From: CAG-791 sp000431495
Lineage (GTDB): Bacteria; Bacillota; Clostridia; Lachnospirales; Lachnospiraceae
Strand: one strand, 5' to 3'
Length of the DNA stretch: 64,000 nt
NCBI GenBank assembly: GCA_052117605.1
Contig: JBQKIT010000001.1
Under the pieces are notes generated by a model. That model saw only the letters and a list, made by a program, of their open reading frames with translations. It made no database searches and was not told where the DNA came from. Below, piece by piece: positions 25,501 through 33,112 of the stretch (position 1 is its first letter; each line of letters opens with the position of its first letter). The position numbers and the translations under genes were made by a program.

Positions 25501-26985
25501 GCCTTTAATATTTCTGAATGCCAGCTTGATGTTGCTTGGGGCACTGATGATATCCATCAGATTCCCAAAGACTTCACCGCTTTTGCTGTCGGCATACAGA
25601 CTGTCAAAGGTTTTCTGCATGTCATAGTATTCCGCATGGCGCAACTTGCTTTTCTTCTTAGCTTTTTGTGCCATGTACATCACCCCATTTCTATGAAACC
25701 GAGCGACAATTTCTTTTTCTTACTCGACTGCATGAATAGTGGTTGTGTACTGCTGACGTTTTGCCTGACTTGTGGCCATTCCTAACCGTCCTCTTTTTCG
25801 CAGACGATATCATCGGTTCGACCACTGCTTTTCAGCAGGAATTCATCCGCTTATTATTCTTCGCCGGATTATCCAGTAGACTTCCTGCCTTTCCTTGTTC
25901 CGATAATCCTATCTGTACATACATACCTTTAGGTGTTCCCTCTGGGCCTGACAGCTTGGACACGCCTGTAACGTGCCACGGCGTTTCGTAACAACCATTT
26001 CTACTAAACCGTACTGCCTGGGCTTTAACCCACACACCCATTTCTGAGTGTGGCACTTTTAGACCTTTACATTCGGGAGTTTCGTCAGACATCTCTGTCA
26101 TTCTCACCATGGGTATCTTATAGACCCCCGGCATATAGGATGCACCGTCCACCTCTGGACAGCTTTCGTCAGCTTAACCTGTTACGGCATCTCTCTGCCG
26201 GCTTTACCGGGCTTCACACAGAGTTTGGCCTCTGCATGCCGGAGTATCAGGGGAGGCGTTTCAGGGCGTTACTCCTTCATTCCACCTCTCGAATTATCAG
26301 TTCACAGAACTGATTGAAACAGCGCTGTGCGCCACCTTTTCAGCGGCGAACAAGTCGCACGGTTGTAGTGCATAGATTTTTTGAAGTTAATCGTATTCAG
26401 TACCTTAATGCGGTAGCCCGCCCGTTGCAGCAGCTTCCCGCACTCAATCAAAACCGTACCTTTCGGGTCGGTTAAGACGTAAGAGGAATGAAGCTGCATT
26501 AGATTAGGTTTGACAAAAAATCTTGTTTTTCCGCTGCCGCTGCCGCCGATCACGACGACGTTCTTATTTCTCGCGTACTTCGGCTGCTTCGGGCGGCTGT
26601 TCATGGTAAGCCGTTCCGTCTGCGTCAAAATGATGTTGTTTTGGAAATCCGGGTCTATGTAGGGCTTTATATCTTCGGCGTTTCCCCATCGGGCAGAGCC
26701 GTACTCCGCGCCCTTGCGGTATTTCTTCGCGTTTTTCCCTTTGACATAGACTATCAAGCGGATAATCACCGCACCGACAATGCCGACAAGCAAATCCAAC
26801 GGGTAAACGCTCGGCAAGGCGTTTTCAAAGGCTGCGGAAAATCCTTGTGTGATATTCAGTATCTTTGCAGAAATATCCGCGCCGGGGGCAAGCCGCACCG
26901 CCTGTCCGACTTTATCAAAGAGATAGACAAAGAACACATAGGGGATATTCGGAAGTATCAGCTTTTTGTAGTTGATCTGCTTCAT
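22504..26985 (-). CDS. virD4: VirD4 coupling protein of second ICE, split by a group II intron
   Basis: Exon 1 runs 26985 to 26361 (625 nt) and exon 2 23660 to 22504 (1157 nt). Together 1782 nt, 593 codons plus stop, with the joint giving YNPFVYIRSEKD, so splicing would restore a full coupling protein. Exon 1 has the N-terminal membrane helices, EYGSARWG and Walker A GGSGSGKTR; exon 2 has VRCLLDEFANIGQIP (Walker B region) and ILQSQSQL. It would energise DNA transfer. The start overlaps the pcfB stop (ATGA). Unlike the resident copy it has no frameshift, but its transport partners are missing from the window. Confidence 0.85.
23661..26360 (-). mobile_element. Group II intron inserted in virD4
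   Basis: A 2700-bp intron on the minus strand. The 5' end is GTGCGACTTG at 26360-26351, fitting the GUGYG consensus; the 3' end is CACTAT at 23661, with the terminal AY. Near the 3' end lies a typical domain V (minus strand, about 23743-23706) with GCCGG..GTGAAAGTCGCATG..CCGGT, followed by domain VI. An ORF for the maturase occupies 25674-23803. Insertion lies after codons for MHYN of virD4. Boundaries are consistent with exact frame restoration. Confidence 0.9.
23803..25674 (-). CDS. ltrA: Group II intron reverse transcriptase/maturase
   Basis: 623-aa intron-encoded protein. Reverse transcriptase blocks are complete: GIPCIIDRIVQQ, HSYGFRPCRSAENAI, DVDVKGFFDNVDH, GTPQGGILSPLLANI and the catalytic RYADDF. 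Domain X (maturase) follows at about 400-470. The C-terminal endonuclease region still shows CAITGMKLDVQ and NLLLLS, but lacks the usual HHI/H..H residues of an active HNH site, so it looks degenerate. It promotes splicing and retrohoming. Start at ATG 25674 fits GGGGTGAT upstream; 25680 is possible. Confidence 0.92.
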   Translation of the reverse strand: MAQKAKKKSKLRHAEYYDMQKTFDSLYADSKSGEVFGNLMDIISAPSNIKLAFRNIKGNDGSHTAGTDGRTIESLAVMPEDKFVKLIQKQFRRYEPKAVKRVEIPKPNGKMRPLGIPCIIDRIVQQCILQVMEPICEAKFYEHSYGFRPCRSAENAISYAYGLAQRNKLHYVVDVDVKGFFDNVDHRKLLKQIWTLGIRDTKLIQIIKAMLKAPIEMPDGETVLPSKGTPQGGILSPLLANIVLNELDWWIASQWDEMVRHMKHPCKVTYYPNGVEKKCNSYTALKKSNLKEMRIVRYADDFKIFCRTKEDAEKTYYAVKDWLWKRLKLEVSDEKSKVTNLRKRDSEFLGFRIKLRRKSNSWVITSNVCDKAIHRIGKEMADSVKVIQSSKTAEEISLNVGDYNAKVIGVQDYYCIATRVNLNFSDIARPINGQLLHRIDGIKKQGEIKNRYLRKRYGKSKQMRWIGETPLVPLAYVQFKIPMRKSRKINPYTPEGRAEIHDNLRIDVNSMLWLMRHPIPTESVRYNDNRVSLYAGQDGKCAITGMKLDVQTCICYRKTNNCKKGNDSYQNLLLLSLQGLAIVSSEDMMSVVALVKEYSLNAKVITKVNKLRATAGLPLLAAK

Positions 26986-27455
26986 ATCTCGCGCCCCCTG
27001 TCCATTTTCTTTACCTTGTCGCGGGCGGCGTTAAGCTGCTTCGCCTTGTCCTTTGCAGCGGCAAGGGCTTTGCGGATAGAGGGCTTTTTCTCCCGGTTCA
27101 GCTTCTTTGCGGAAAACTCTTGAAACGCTGCGGTCATAACGTCCGCGTCCCGGCCTTTGAAAAACACAAGGTAACGGGTCTGCTCGCCCTTAACCTTTTT
27201 TAGCGAAAAATCTATGTTGTATTTCTTCGCCGTACTCTCAAAGGCTTTAATATTGCTGTCGGTGATCTCGATGTTGGAAACACCCGCGTTCTGCTTCATA
27301 AGCTGCCGCATGGTCTGTTTCCCATGCGCGGGTTTGCTTTTCTGCTCCAAAAACTTTTGGATTGCTTTCTGTAACGCCTGTTCGGTAAGCCGCGCCGCGC
27401 CTTTTCCCACTTTGACGTATAGGGCAATCGTTTTTTGGGTTACTTCCTCCTGCAA
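26982..27455 (-). CDS. pcfB: PcfB family protein (DUF3801) of second ICE
   Basis: 157-aa protein with the same layout as the resident copy at 14158: N-terminal helix (IALYVKVGKGAARLTEQAL), GKQTMRQLMKQNAGVSNIEI, and RYLVFFKGRDADVMTAAFQEF, then a basic Ala/Lys-rich tail. It overlaps virD4 by 4 bp. Works with VirD4 in relaxosome docking. Higher use of C/G third positions than the resident homologue and clear divergence show independent origin. Confidence 0.85.
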   Translation of the reverse strand: MQEEVTQKTIALYVKVGKGAARLTEQALQKAIQKFLEQKSKPAHGKQTMRQLMKQNAGVSNIEITDSNIKAFESTAKKYNIDFSLKKVKGEQTRYLVFFKGRDADVMTAAFQEFSAKKLNREKKPSIRKALAAAKDKAKQLNAARDKVKKMDRGREI

Positions 27456-27491
27456 GGTATCAACTCCTTTCCCGGTAAAGTGCGGCTATGC

Positions 27492-28436
27492 TCATTCGCC
27501 GCCGTATAAGTCGTGATTGACAAGGGCGGTATAGTAGCTGTCAATGGTACTCGGCGCGTTGAACAGCACCGCTTTTAGATACTGCTTGATGTTGCGCACT
27601 TTGGTTGTGTTCTCCCTCATGCAATCCAAAACAAACTCAATATGGCTGCTGTTCAGCTTCAAAAACTTGGATTTCACCAATTCGGCGGGGTAGTCGTCCC
27701 CGGCAATACGGATTGTCTTTCGGGCTGTGCAGACGGTTTCCAGCATAAGGTCAACAATCTCGTCCAAACGGTCTTTGTCAATTTTGCAGTTTTGAATGAG
27801 ATGGTCGTATTCGATATTGTCCTTGATAATCTCCCTGTAAATCTCTACTGCGCTATTGCTTTTCGCTTCCGTTCTTTTCCTTTCCGGCGGCGTAGCCGCT
27901 TCGCCATGCGCAAAGGGCAAGGGGTTTAGGGAATGGAAAGGAATGGAATCGGTACTTGATAAATCAGTAATTGATTGTTCTTTACTTAATATATCTTTAT
28001 TTAATTGCGTTGGATTTTCCAACGTAGGTTTTTCCTGCGTAGGTTTTTCCAACGTTGGATTATCCAATGTTGGATTTTCCAATGTAGGTAAATCCAATAT
28101 AGGCGGCTGTCCGCCGCTGGTAGCTGCTTCCGGCTCTCGCGGCTGCGGCTGCTCGTATATGACGTAATCTGCGCCCCGCAAGCGTCCCTTTTCGTCGCGC
28201 TCCCGGCTGCGCACGATATATCCGGCTTTTTCGAGTTCCTTTACCGCTTCGCGGATTGCGTCGATCTTCTCCCGGTTGATATGGGATAAGCCCGCAAGGG
28301 TATAATCCCAATCTTCGGGCAGCGAAAGCATTTGCGACAACAAGCCCTTTGCCTTTAAGGACAATTCCTTGTTTCGCAAGTGGTGGTTGCTCATAACGGT
28401 ATATCCCGTATTTCGCTCCACTCTGAAAACTGCCAT
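27492..28436 (-). CDS. repA: Replication initiator RepA (RepA_N / DUF6017) of second ICE
   Basis: 314-aa protein. The N-terminal winged helix reads MAVFRVERNTGYTVMSNHHL with LKAKGLLSQMLSLPEDWDYT and a wing KAGYIVRSRERDEKGRLRGA. The linker, about 120-150, is a tandem run of PT-containing pentapeptides (LENPT, LDNPT, LEKPT). The C-terminal DUF6017 domain (RIAGDDYPAELVKSKFLKLNSSHIEFVL) matches the resident RepA. It is on the minus strand upstream of pcfB and virD4, so the compact order repA-pcfB-virD4-maff2 belongs to a smaller type of ICE than the resident one. Confidence 0.85.
   Translation of the reverse strand: MAVFRVERNTGYTVMSNHHLRNKELSLKAKGLLSQMLSLPEDWDYTLAGLSHINREKIDAIREAVKELEKAGYIVRSRERDEKGRLRGADYVIYEQPQPREPEAATSGGQPPILDLPTLENPTLDNPTLEKPTQEKPTLENPTQLNKDILSKEQSITDLSSTDSIPFHSLNPLPFAHGEAATPPERKRTEAKSNSAVEIYREIIKDNIEYDHLIQNCKIDKDRLDEIVDLMLETVCTARKTIRIAGDDYPAELVKSKFLKLNSSHIEFVLDCMRENTTKVRNIKQYLKAVLFNAPSTIDSYYTALVNHDLYGGE
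28003..28101 (-). repeat. Tandem repeat coding PT pentapeptides in repA
   Basis: About six imperfect 15-bp units encode LENPT/LDNPT/LEKPT/QEKPT. Several units also hold the palindrome TTGGATTATCCAA or close variants, so the DNA may bind a protein dimer as an iteron-like array inside the initiator gene. Confidence 0.6.
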
Positions 28437-28564
28437 ATTTCCTCACTTCCTCTCTTGGTATGCGTGGACAATTAGAAAGCCGTTTTCGGCTGTTTTGGTA
28501 TTGCAATATGCCCTTTGCCGTTTTCGCGTCTGCAAAGCCGCATGGCACAAGGGCTTTTGCCCGT

Positions 28565-28783
28565 CTATTTGTCCATGCTGGCGTGCGTTTTCCGCGTCCT
28601 TTTGCCGGGGCAATAGGGACACTCTTTGAAAACGCAAAACTCATATTTCCACCCGGGGCGGTAGAAACGGCAAGTGCCGCAATCTTCATCATCTCCGGCA
28701 CAACCGGATTGATAGCGGTCAAATCCCGGCTTCTGCTGCATGAGCAATTCAAACGCCCGCTGCTTGCCCTTTGTGAAATACAT
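28565..28783 (-). CDS. Small cysteine-rich protein of second ICE
   Basis: 72-aa protein from ATG at 28783 with AAGGAGGTG upstream. It has CAGDDEDCGTCRFYRPGW and CVFKECPYCPG, seven Cys that suggest zinc or iron-sulfur binding. The counterpart at 3390-3740 in the resident ICE is likewise next to repA. The function is unknown. Confidence 0.65.
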   Translation of the reverse strand: MYFTKGKQRAFELLMQQKPGFDRYQSGCAGDDEDCGTCRFYRPGWKYEFCVFKECPYCPGKRTRKTHASMDK

Positions 28784-28816
28784 TCCGGCTGCACCTCCTT
28801 TCCTGCGGGCATAAAA

Positions 28817-28862
28817 AAACGGCGTTACTTTCTCCCCCAAAGGGGTTAAGGTAACGCCGTTT
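28817..28862. terminator. Bidirectional hairpin at end of inverted ICE segment
   Basis: AAACGGCGTTAC (28817-28828) pairs with GTAACGCCGTTT (28851-28862), with an inner CCCC/GGGG pairing. A/T-runs on both sides allow termination in both directions. Confidence 0.7.
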
Positions 28863-30660
28863 GTGTGCGTATTCAGTTTTTAACACATTCCCTGTCTATC
28901 CGCTGTCCGCAAAACCATTGATTTTATTAGCTTTTTGCCGCTATCGCTATCACACCTCATTATTTGACCGCCCCGGATTTTTAGCCATGATGAAAGAGGT
29001 TGAAGCCGGGAATGTGGAATACCTCTGTATCAAGGACATGAGCCGTCTGGGGCGTGACTATCTGAAAGTCGGTCAGATTATGGAAATCCTGCGACAGCGT
29101 GGTGTGCGCCTTATCGCCATCAATGACGGCGTGGACAGCGCCAGAGGGGATGATGATTTCACCCCTTTCCGCAACATCATGAATGAGTATTACGCCAGAG
29201 ACACCAGCCGTAAAATCCGTTCCACTTTTCAATCCAAAGGCAAGACAGGCAAGCACCTCACGGGGACGGTCATTTACGGCTACCTCTGGAACGAAGCCAG
29301 AGACCAATGGTTGGTTGACCCCGAAGCCGCCGAGGTTGTGAAGCGTATTTTTGCCATGACGATTGAGGGCTACGGTCCGTATCAGATCGCAAACCGGCTG
29401 AAAGAAGATAAAGTCCTCATTCCGTCCGCTTACCTTGCACAGCATGGCGAGGGCGTGAACAAGAACAAGACTTTCAAAGATATGTACGGCTGGGGTTCCT
29501 CCACCATCGTAAATATTCTGGAAAAGCGGGAGTATCTGGGACACACCATCAACTTCAAGACCCGCAAGCACTTCAAAGACAAGAAAAGCCATTATGTCCC
29601 GGAGGACGAATGGACGATTTTTGAGAATACCCATGAGCCTATCATCGACCAAGAGACCTTTGACCTTGTGCAGAAAATCCGCAGCAAGGTCAGACGCTAC
29701 CCGGACGGCTGGGGCGAAGTCGCACCCCTCACAGGCTTGCTTTATTGTGCCGATTGCGGCGGCAAGATGTATGTCCACCGCACCAACAACGGCAAGCGCA
29801 TTTCTCAATACACCTGTTCACAGTACACCAAAGTCCCGGTCGGAACGCTCTGCAAGACACAGCACCGTATCAATGAAGATGTGGTACTTTCTCTTGTCTC
29901 CGAAATGCTCAAAGCCATTGCCGAGTATGCAAAACATGACCGTGCCGAATTTGTCCGAGTGGTACAGGAAGCGCAGTCCAGCCAGCAGACGGCAGAGGTC
30001 AGGAAGCAGCGCACACGCCTTGCTACCGCCAAGCAGAGAGTGTCCGAGCTGGAAGTCCTGCTCTGTAAAATCTATGAGGACAACATTTTGGGAAAGCTGT
30101 CCGATAGCAGATACGCCACTCTGGACGCTCAATACGAAAAGGAACAGTCCGAGCTTACCGCTGAAATCTCTGCTTTGGAAAAGGCAATCAAGAGCTACGA
30201 GAAGCATGAAAAGGACGCTGACCGTTTTATCGCTCTGATTGATAAGTATGAGAACTTCGACAAGCTGACGATTGCCATGCTCAATGAATTTATCGAGAAA
30301 ATCCTTGTGCATGAGCGTGACCGCAAGGGCAGTATTCAGACCACACAGGAGGTTGAGATTTACTTCAATTTCGTGGGTCGTTTCGTTCCCCCGGCATTTG
30401 GCGAAGTGGAGCTGACCCCAGAGGAATTAGAGGAAATCCGCAAGCGTGAGGAACGCAAGGACAGACTTCATCAGAACTACTTGAAGCGTAAAGCCAGCGG
30501 AGCGCAGAAGCGATACGAGGATAAAATCAAGGAGAAGAAAAAGGCAGAAATTGAAGCCAAGAAAGCCGCCATTCGTGCAGAGGACATTGCAAAGGGCGTG
30601 TTCGTTCCGGTCAGCCAGCTACCCACACGAGAGCCGCAGAAAGGAGTACAGACACCATGA
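28861..30660 (+). pseudogene. Large serine recombinase lacking its catalytic N-terminus
   Basis: The ORF gives 599 aa, but the first about 31 residues are unrelated. Family sequence begins at TSLFDRPGFLAMMKEVEAGN (near 28957), so the usual first 50-60 residues with the catalytic Ser are gone. The rest is intact: KDMSRLGRDYLKVG, the recombinase domain (GYLWNEARDQWLVDPEAAEVV), zinc ribbon CADCGGKM..C and coiled coil, with a DUF4368-like tail. These enzymes move Tn4451-like elements. Without the Ser it cannot cleave DNA, though it may still bind attachment sites. The join marks the end of the inverted ICE segment. Confidence 0.8.
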
Positions 30661-30683
30661 ATGTTGTCCGGCAAATTAAATGA
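30657..30683 (+). pseudogene. Eight-codon stub of a second recombinase
   Basis: ATG 30657 overlaps the recombinase stop (ATGA) and reads MNVVRQIK then TGA. In related elements a second serine recombinase starting MNVVR follows directly; here only its start remains. Recognised from memory of the gene order, so tentative. Confidence 0.35.
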
Positions 30684-30857
30684 TGTCCCATCCGGCAGAT
30701 TATTTCGCGCCGATTTTGGATTTCTACAGATGTGTCAGTCACTTTAAAAGTAACTGTTTCTGCGAATTGTTTTCCTGACAGAAAAACCCCCGCAAATTAT
30801 GCGGGTGCGCATAAAACAGTTTGGGATATGTTCTTCCAACCTAAACTCTACTCAAAA

Positions 30858-31100
30858 TTATCCTATACACTCAGGCATGGGCTTTTTCAAGTACACTTCA
30901 TAATAATTTCGGTTGGGCATTAGCTTTTCTGTTTCCTCGTCCAAACGCCCTATCGAAATACGGTCACAGGTCGGCTTGCCCCGCTCATTCCGATAGGCCA
31001 CCGTCACATAATACACATAAGTCTATCCTGATTCCTTTTTGTAAGCGATCCCATGCTTCGGAAGCTCCACCTGTACAGATTTGTCCAGTTCCATATCCAT
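30858..31100 (-). pseudogene. Transposase N-terminal fragment with internal stop
   Basis: Minus-strand reading from ATG 31100: MDMELDKSVQVELPKHGIAY, then a stop at 31025-31023, then VYYVTVAYRNERGKPTCDRI and IGRLDEETEKLMPNRNYYEVY. The pattern of RNERGKP, then a GRLD box and PN.NYYE resembles the start of IS1634-like transposases. It is both nonsense-interrupted and truncated. The remainder of 30684-30857 has a small CCCGC/GCGGG hairpin and nothing else. Confidence 0.55.
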
Positions 31101-31114
31101 CACTTCCAGCAAAA

Positions 31115-31157
31115 AAGCAAGCCTTATTTTGCATCTCTCCCAAAATAAGGCTTGCTT
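31115..31157. repeat. 17-bp perfect inverted repeat
   Basis: AAGCAAGCCTTATTTTG (31115-31131) and CAAAATAAGGCTTGCTT (31141-31157) with a 9-nt loop, beside the transposase fragment. May be a bidirectional terminator. Confidence 0.65.
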
Positions 31158-31230
31158 CTTGAATATTTTGGAGAATAAAGGGTAATTTTTGCAGAATTTT
31201 GGTTCCAAAGCTGCTGATTGAATATGAACA

Positions 31231-31266
31231 GAACGCCCGAAGAATTCACAGATTCTTCGGGCGTTC
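31231..31266 (-). terminator. Terminator downstream of QueD-like gene
   Basis: GAACGCCCGAAGAAT (31231-31245) and ATTCTTCGGGCGTTC (31252-31266), a perfect 15-bp stem just beyond the minus-strand stop. The T-run is short. Confidence 0.65.
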
Positions 31267-31284
31267 CGCCTTTGCTTATAGAGG

Positions 31285-31851
31285 TTACTGCTTCTTGTAC
31301 CCGCACTTCGGGCATACACCTTTTTCGTTCAAAGCGATACCGCACAGGGGGCAACGGTCTTTGGAGCCTTCCGGATGGTATTCCTGGGATGCAGCATTCA
31401 CGCCGCTGGTGAAAGTCAGCTTGGCGATATTCAGCTTGTCCTTCAGGAGTTCATAGACGATCTTAATCATGCCCTCGACGGTCATGGTCTCTTTCGTTAC
31501 GACCAGACGGCACTCAGGGTAAGCGGTGGCAAGCTCGGTCTGGAACGCGGGGCCCTTCATCTTGTTGGTGGGGGCGCCATCCTTGATACCCTGCTCTTCG
31601 TAGACCTTCAGGATTGCAGGCAGCAGCGGATCATCTTCCCGCAGGACCAGTGCATGGTCGAAATTCTTCAGAACCTCCCATGCCGTCTTCTGAATTTCGT
31701 TGCAGGGGAAGACCATATTCACGCCCGGTTCAACAGTGTCCTCGACTTCGATGGTCAGAACGCCGGTATGTCCATGCAGATACTGAGCCTCTCCTTTGAA
31801 ACCATAAAAACGGTGTGCGTACTGCAGGTCTAACTTTGTAATGCTTCTCAT
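31285..31851 (-). CDS. QueD/PTPS-like protein with C-terminal zinc ribbon
   Basis: 188-aa protein. Residues 1-150 resemble 6-pyruvoyl/6-carboxytetrahydropterin synthase: AHRFYGFKGEAQYLHGHTG supplies the His metal ligands, and NFDHALVL is typical. The usual catalytic Cys just before the LHGH motif is absent (AQYLHGH), so standard QueD chemistry is uncertain. A zinc ribbon (CPLCGIALNEKGVCPKCGY) ends the protein, which is unusual for the family. The gene follows a Fur-type regulator on the same strand, suggesting metal- or peroxide-dependent expression. GGAGGAG precedes ATG 31851. Confidence 0.7.
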   Translation of the reverse strand: MRSITKLDLQYAHRFYGFKGEAQYLHGHTGVLTIEVEDTVEPGVNMVFPCNEIQKTAWEVLKNFDHALVLREDDPLLPAILKVYEEQGIKDGAPTNKMKGPAFQTELATAYPECRLVVTKETMTVEGMIKIVYELLKDKLNIAKLTFTSGVNAASQEYHPEGSKDRCPLCGIALNEKGVCPKCGYKKQ

Positions 31852-31914
31852 GATACTCCTCCTTGAAAATTGATTTATAAAAAATGCTCATTCCCGCGCC
31901 TTTTCCGAAATTGG

Positions 31915-32316
31915 CTATTGCTCAGTGTGATCCTTTTTCTTTTTGCATTCCGGGCAGACACCATGAAAAATGATGTCATAACCGGTGAAGTCAAATCCAT
32001 GGGTATCCCGGATCCCGCTTTCGAGGCCGCCGACAAAATCCATGTCCACATCGAAGACGCGCCCGCATACTTTACATTTTACATGACAGTGGTTGCGACT
32101 GATATGGTCGTAACGGTCGGCGCTCCCTGGAATTTGAAGCCGGCGGATTTCGCCCATTTCAGATAACAGATTCAGATTTCGATAGACGGTTGCTTTGCTG
32201 ATCGTCGGATGCTCCTTGATGATTTCTTCATAAACCTCATCTGCTGTGGCGTGGCAATGCAATTTATTCACTGCCTCCAAGACTAAAGAACGCTGGATAG
32301 TATTCCGTTTTGTCAT
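31915..32316 (-). CDS. Fur family metal-dependent regulator
   Basis: 133-aa Fur/PerR/Zur-type repressor. The winged helix shows HATADEVYEEIIKEHPTISK and ATVYRNLNLLSEMGEIRRLQ; metal sites include RYDHISRNHCHVKCKVCGRVFD and the C-terminal CPECKKK, i.e. two CxxC pairs for structural zinc. Which metal it senses cannot be read from sequence. ATG 32316 is chosen; a GTG at 32325 is an alternative. It is upstream of the QueD-like gene, and a palindrome at 32348-32362 in its promoter suggests autoregulation. Confidence 0.85.
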   Translation of the reverse strand: MTKRNTIQRSLVLEAVNKLHCHATADEVYEEIIKEHPTISKATVYRNLNLLSEMGEIRRLQIPGSADRYDHISRNHCHVKCKVCGRVFDVDMDFVGGLESGIRDTHGFDFTGYDIIFHGVCPECKKKKDHTEQ

Positions 32317-32347
32317 AGCTCTCACTTAATTTATATTAATTCTTTAT

Positions 32348-32362
32348 TGATATAATATATCA
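32348..32362 (-). promoter_or_regulatory. Palindromic Fur-box-like site at promoter
   Basis: TGATATAATATATCA, a palindrome apart from its centre, 32 bp before the Fur-type gene and overlapping TATAAT. AT-rich dyads of about 15 bp are the usual operators of this family. Binding is inferred. Confidence 0.5.
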
Positions 32363-32440
32363 TTAAAGAGTAAAAGTCAAGAACTTTCTCAAAAGAGTTT
32401 TCTCTTCCATAGCTTCCGGTTAGCCCACCGCATCAAAGTC

Positions 32441-32476
32441 ACTAAGGGCGCACTTCTATACTCTCTGTCGAGAGTA
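32441..32476 (-). other. oriT: oriT of MobQ type (predicted nic region and hairpin)
   Basis: On the minus strand the hairpin TACTCTC-GACA-GAGAGTA (32476-32459) is followed by AAGTGCGCCCTTAGT (32455-32441). The core AAGTGCGCCCT matches the nic region of RSF1010-type MobQ origins (TAAGTGCGCCCT), and the hairpin-then-nic layout is the same. It lies 600 bp before a MobQ relaxase domain, where such origins occur. Strong by sequence; activity untested. Confidence 0.78.
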
Positions 32477-32752
32477 GTGCGTCCTGCGGAGCTTCATTCT
32501 CCGTCAGCAGAAGAAAACTGCATGACCGAGAATGTTTCGTCACGACCTTCCGTCAAGGGAGCTACACTCCCTTGCGACGCTTGTGCGTCTATCCCTTGTG
32601 GACTTGCCGTCCGCAAACGGTTTTGACAAACCGTTCGCCGCCAGCAAGTTTGAAAAACTGAATACCGAAAAACTGACCGTTGACTGGTCGCAATCTGCGA
32701 AAAGTTGACGGTCTTTTTTTATCCCCATTTTCAAAAAAGGAGGTCAAACAAA
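32477..32752. other. Hairpin-rich region between oriT and mobilization genes
   Basis: No gene. Hairpins: CAAGGGAG (32554-32561)/CTCCCTTG (32567-32574), GACGC/GCGTC just after it, and AACGGTTT/AAACCGTT at 32616-32635. It probably belongs to the extended transfer origin. TTTTTTT near 32715-32720 follows a further weak hairpin. Confidence 0.5.
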
Positions 32753-33112
32753 ATGGCAAAACCGAAAACCCTCGAACAACTCCGAGCCGATAAGGAGCGA
32801 GCCGAGACGCAGCTTGCACAGGAACAGCACAAGCTGGAGCGTCTGGAAAACCGAAAGAAGTATCTGGAGAAAGGCGAGAGACAAAAGCGCACCCACCGCC
32901 TTTGCAATCTGGGCGGCACGATTGAGAGCCTTGCCCCGGAGGTCAAAGATCTCACACGCACCGAAATAACAGAGCTGATGGAGTACATCTTTTCTCTGTC
33001 CGAAGTTCAGCGAGCCGTCCGACACATGGCGATTACCCATATCAGTAAAGTCAACAGAGAAAAGGAGATGAACGCCAATGGCACTATTCCACATGAGCGT
33101 CACACAGACTAA
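32753..33112 (+). CDS. DUF3847 family mobilization accessory protein
   Basis: 119-aa protein from ATG 32753 with AAAGGAGGT upstream. A coiled coil (EQLRADKERAETQLAQEQHK..LERLENRKKYLEKGERQKRTHR) is followed by a short domain ending near DLTRTEITELMEYIFSL. DUF3847 proteins lie just before MobA/MobL relaxases in mobilizable elements and probably help at oriT like MobC. Its 3' end overlaps the relaxase start by 35 bp. Confidence 0.72.
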   Translation: MAKPKTLEQLRADKERAETQLAQEQHKLERLENRKKYLEKGERQKRTHRLCNLGGTIESLAPEVKDLTRTEITELMEYIFSLSEVQRAVRHMAITHISKVNREKEMNANGTIPHERHTD

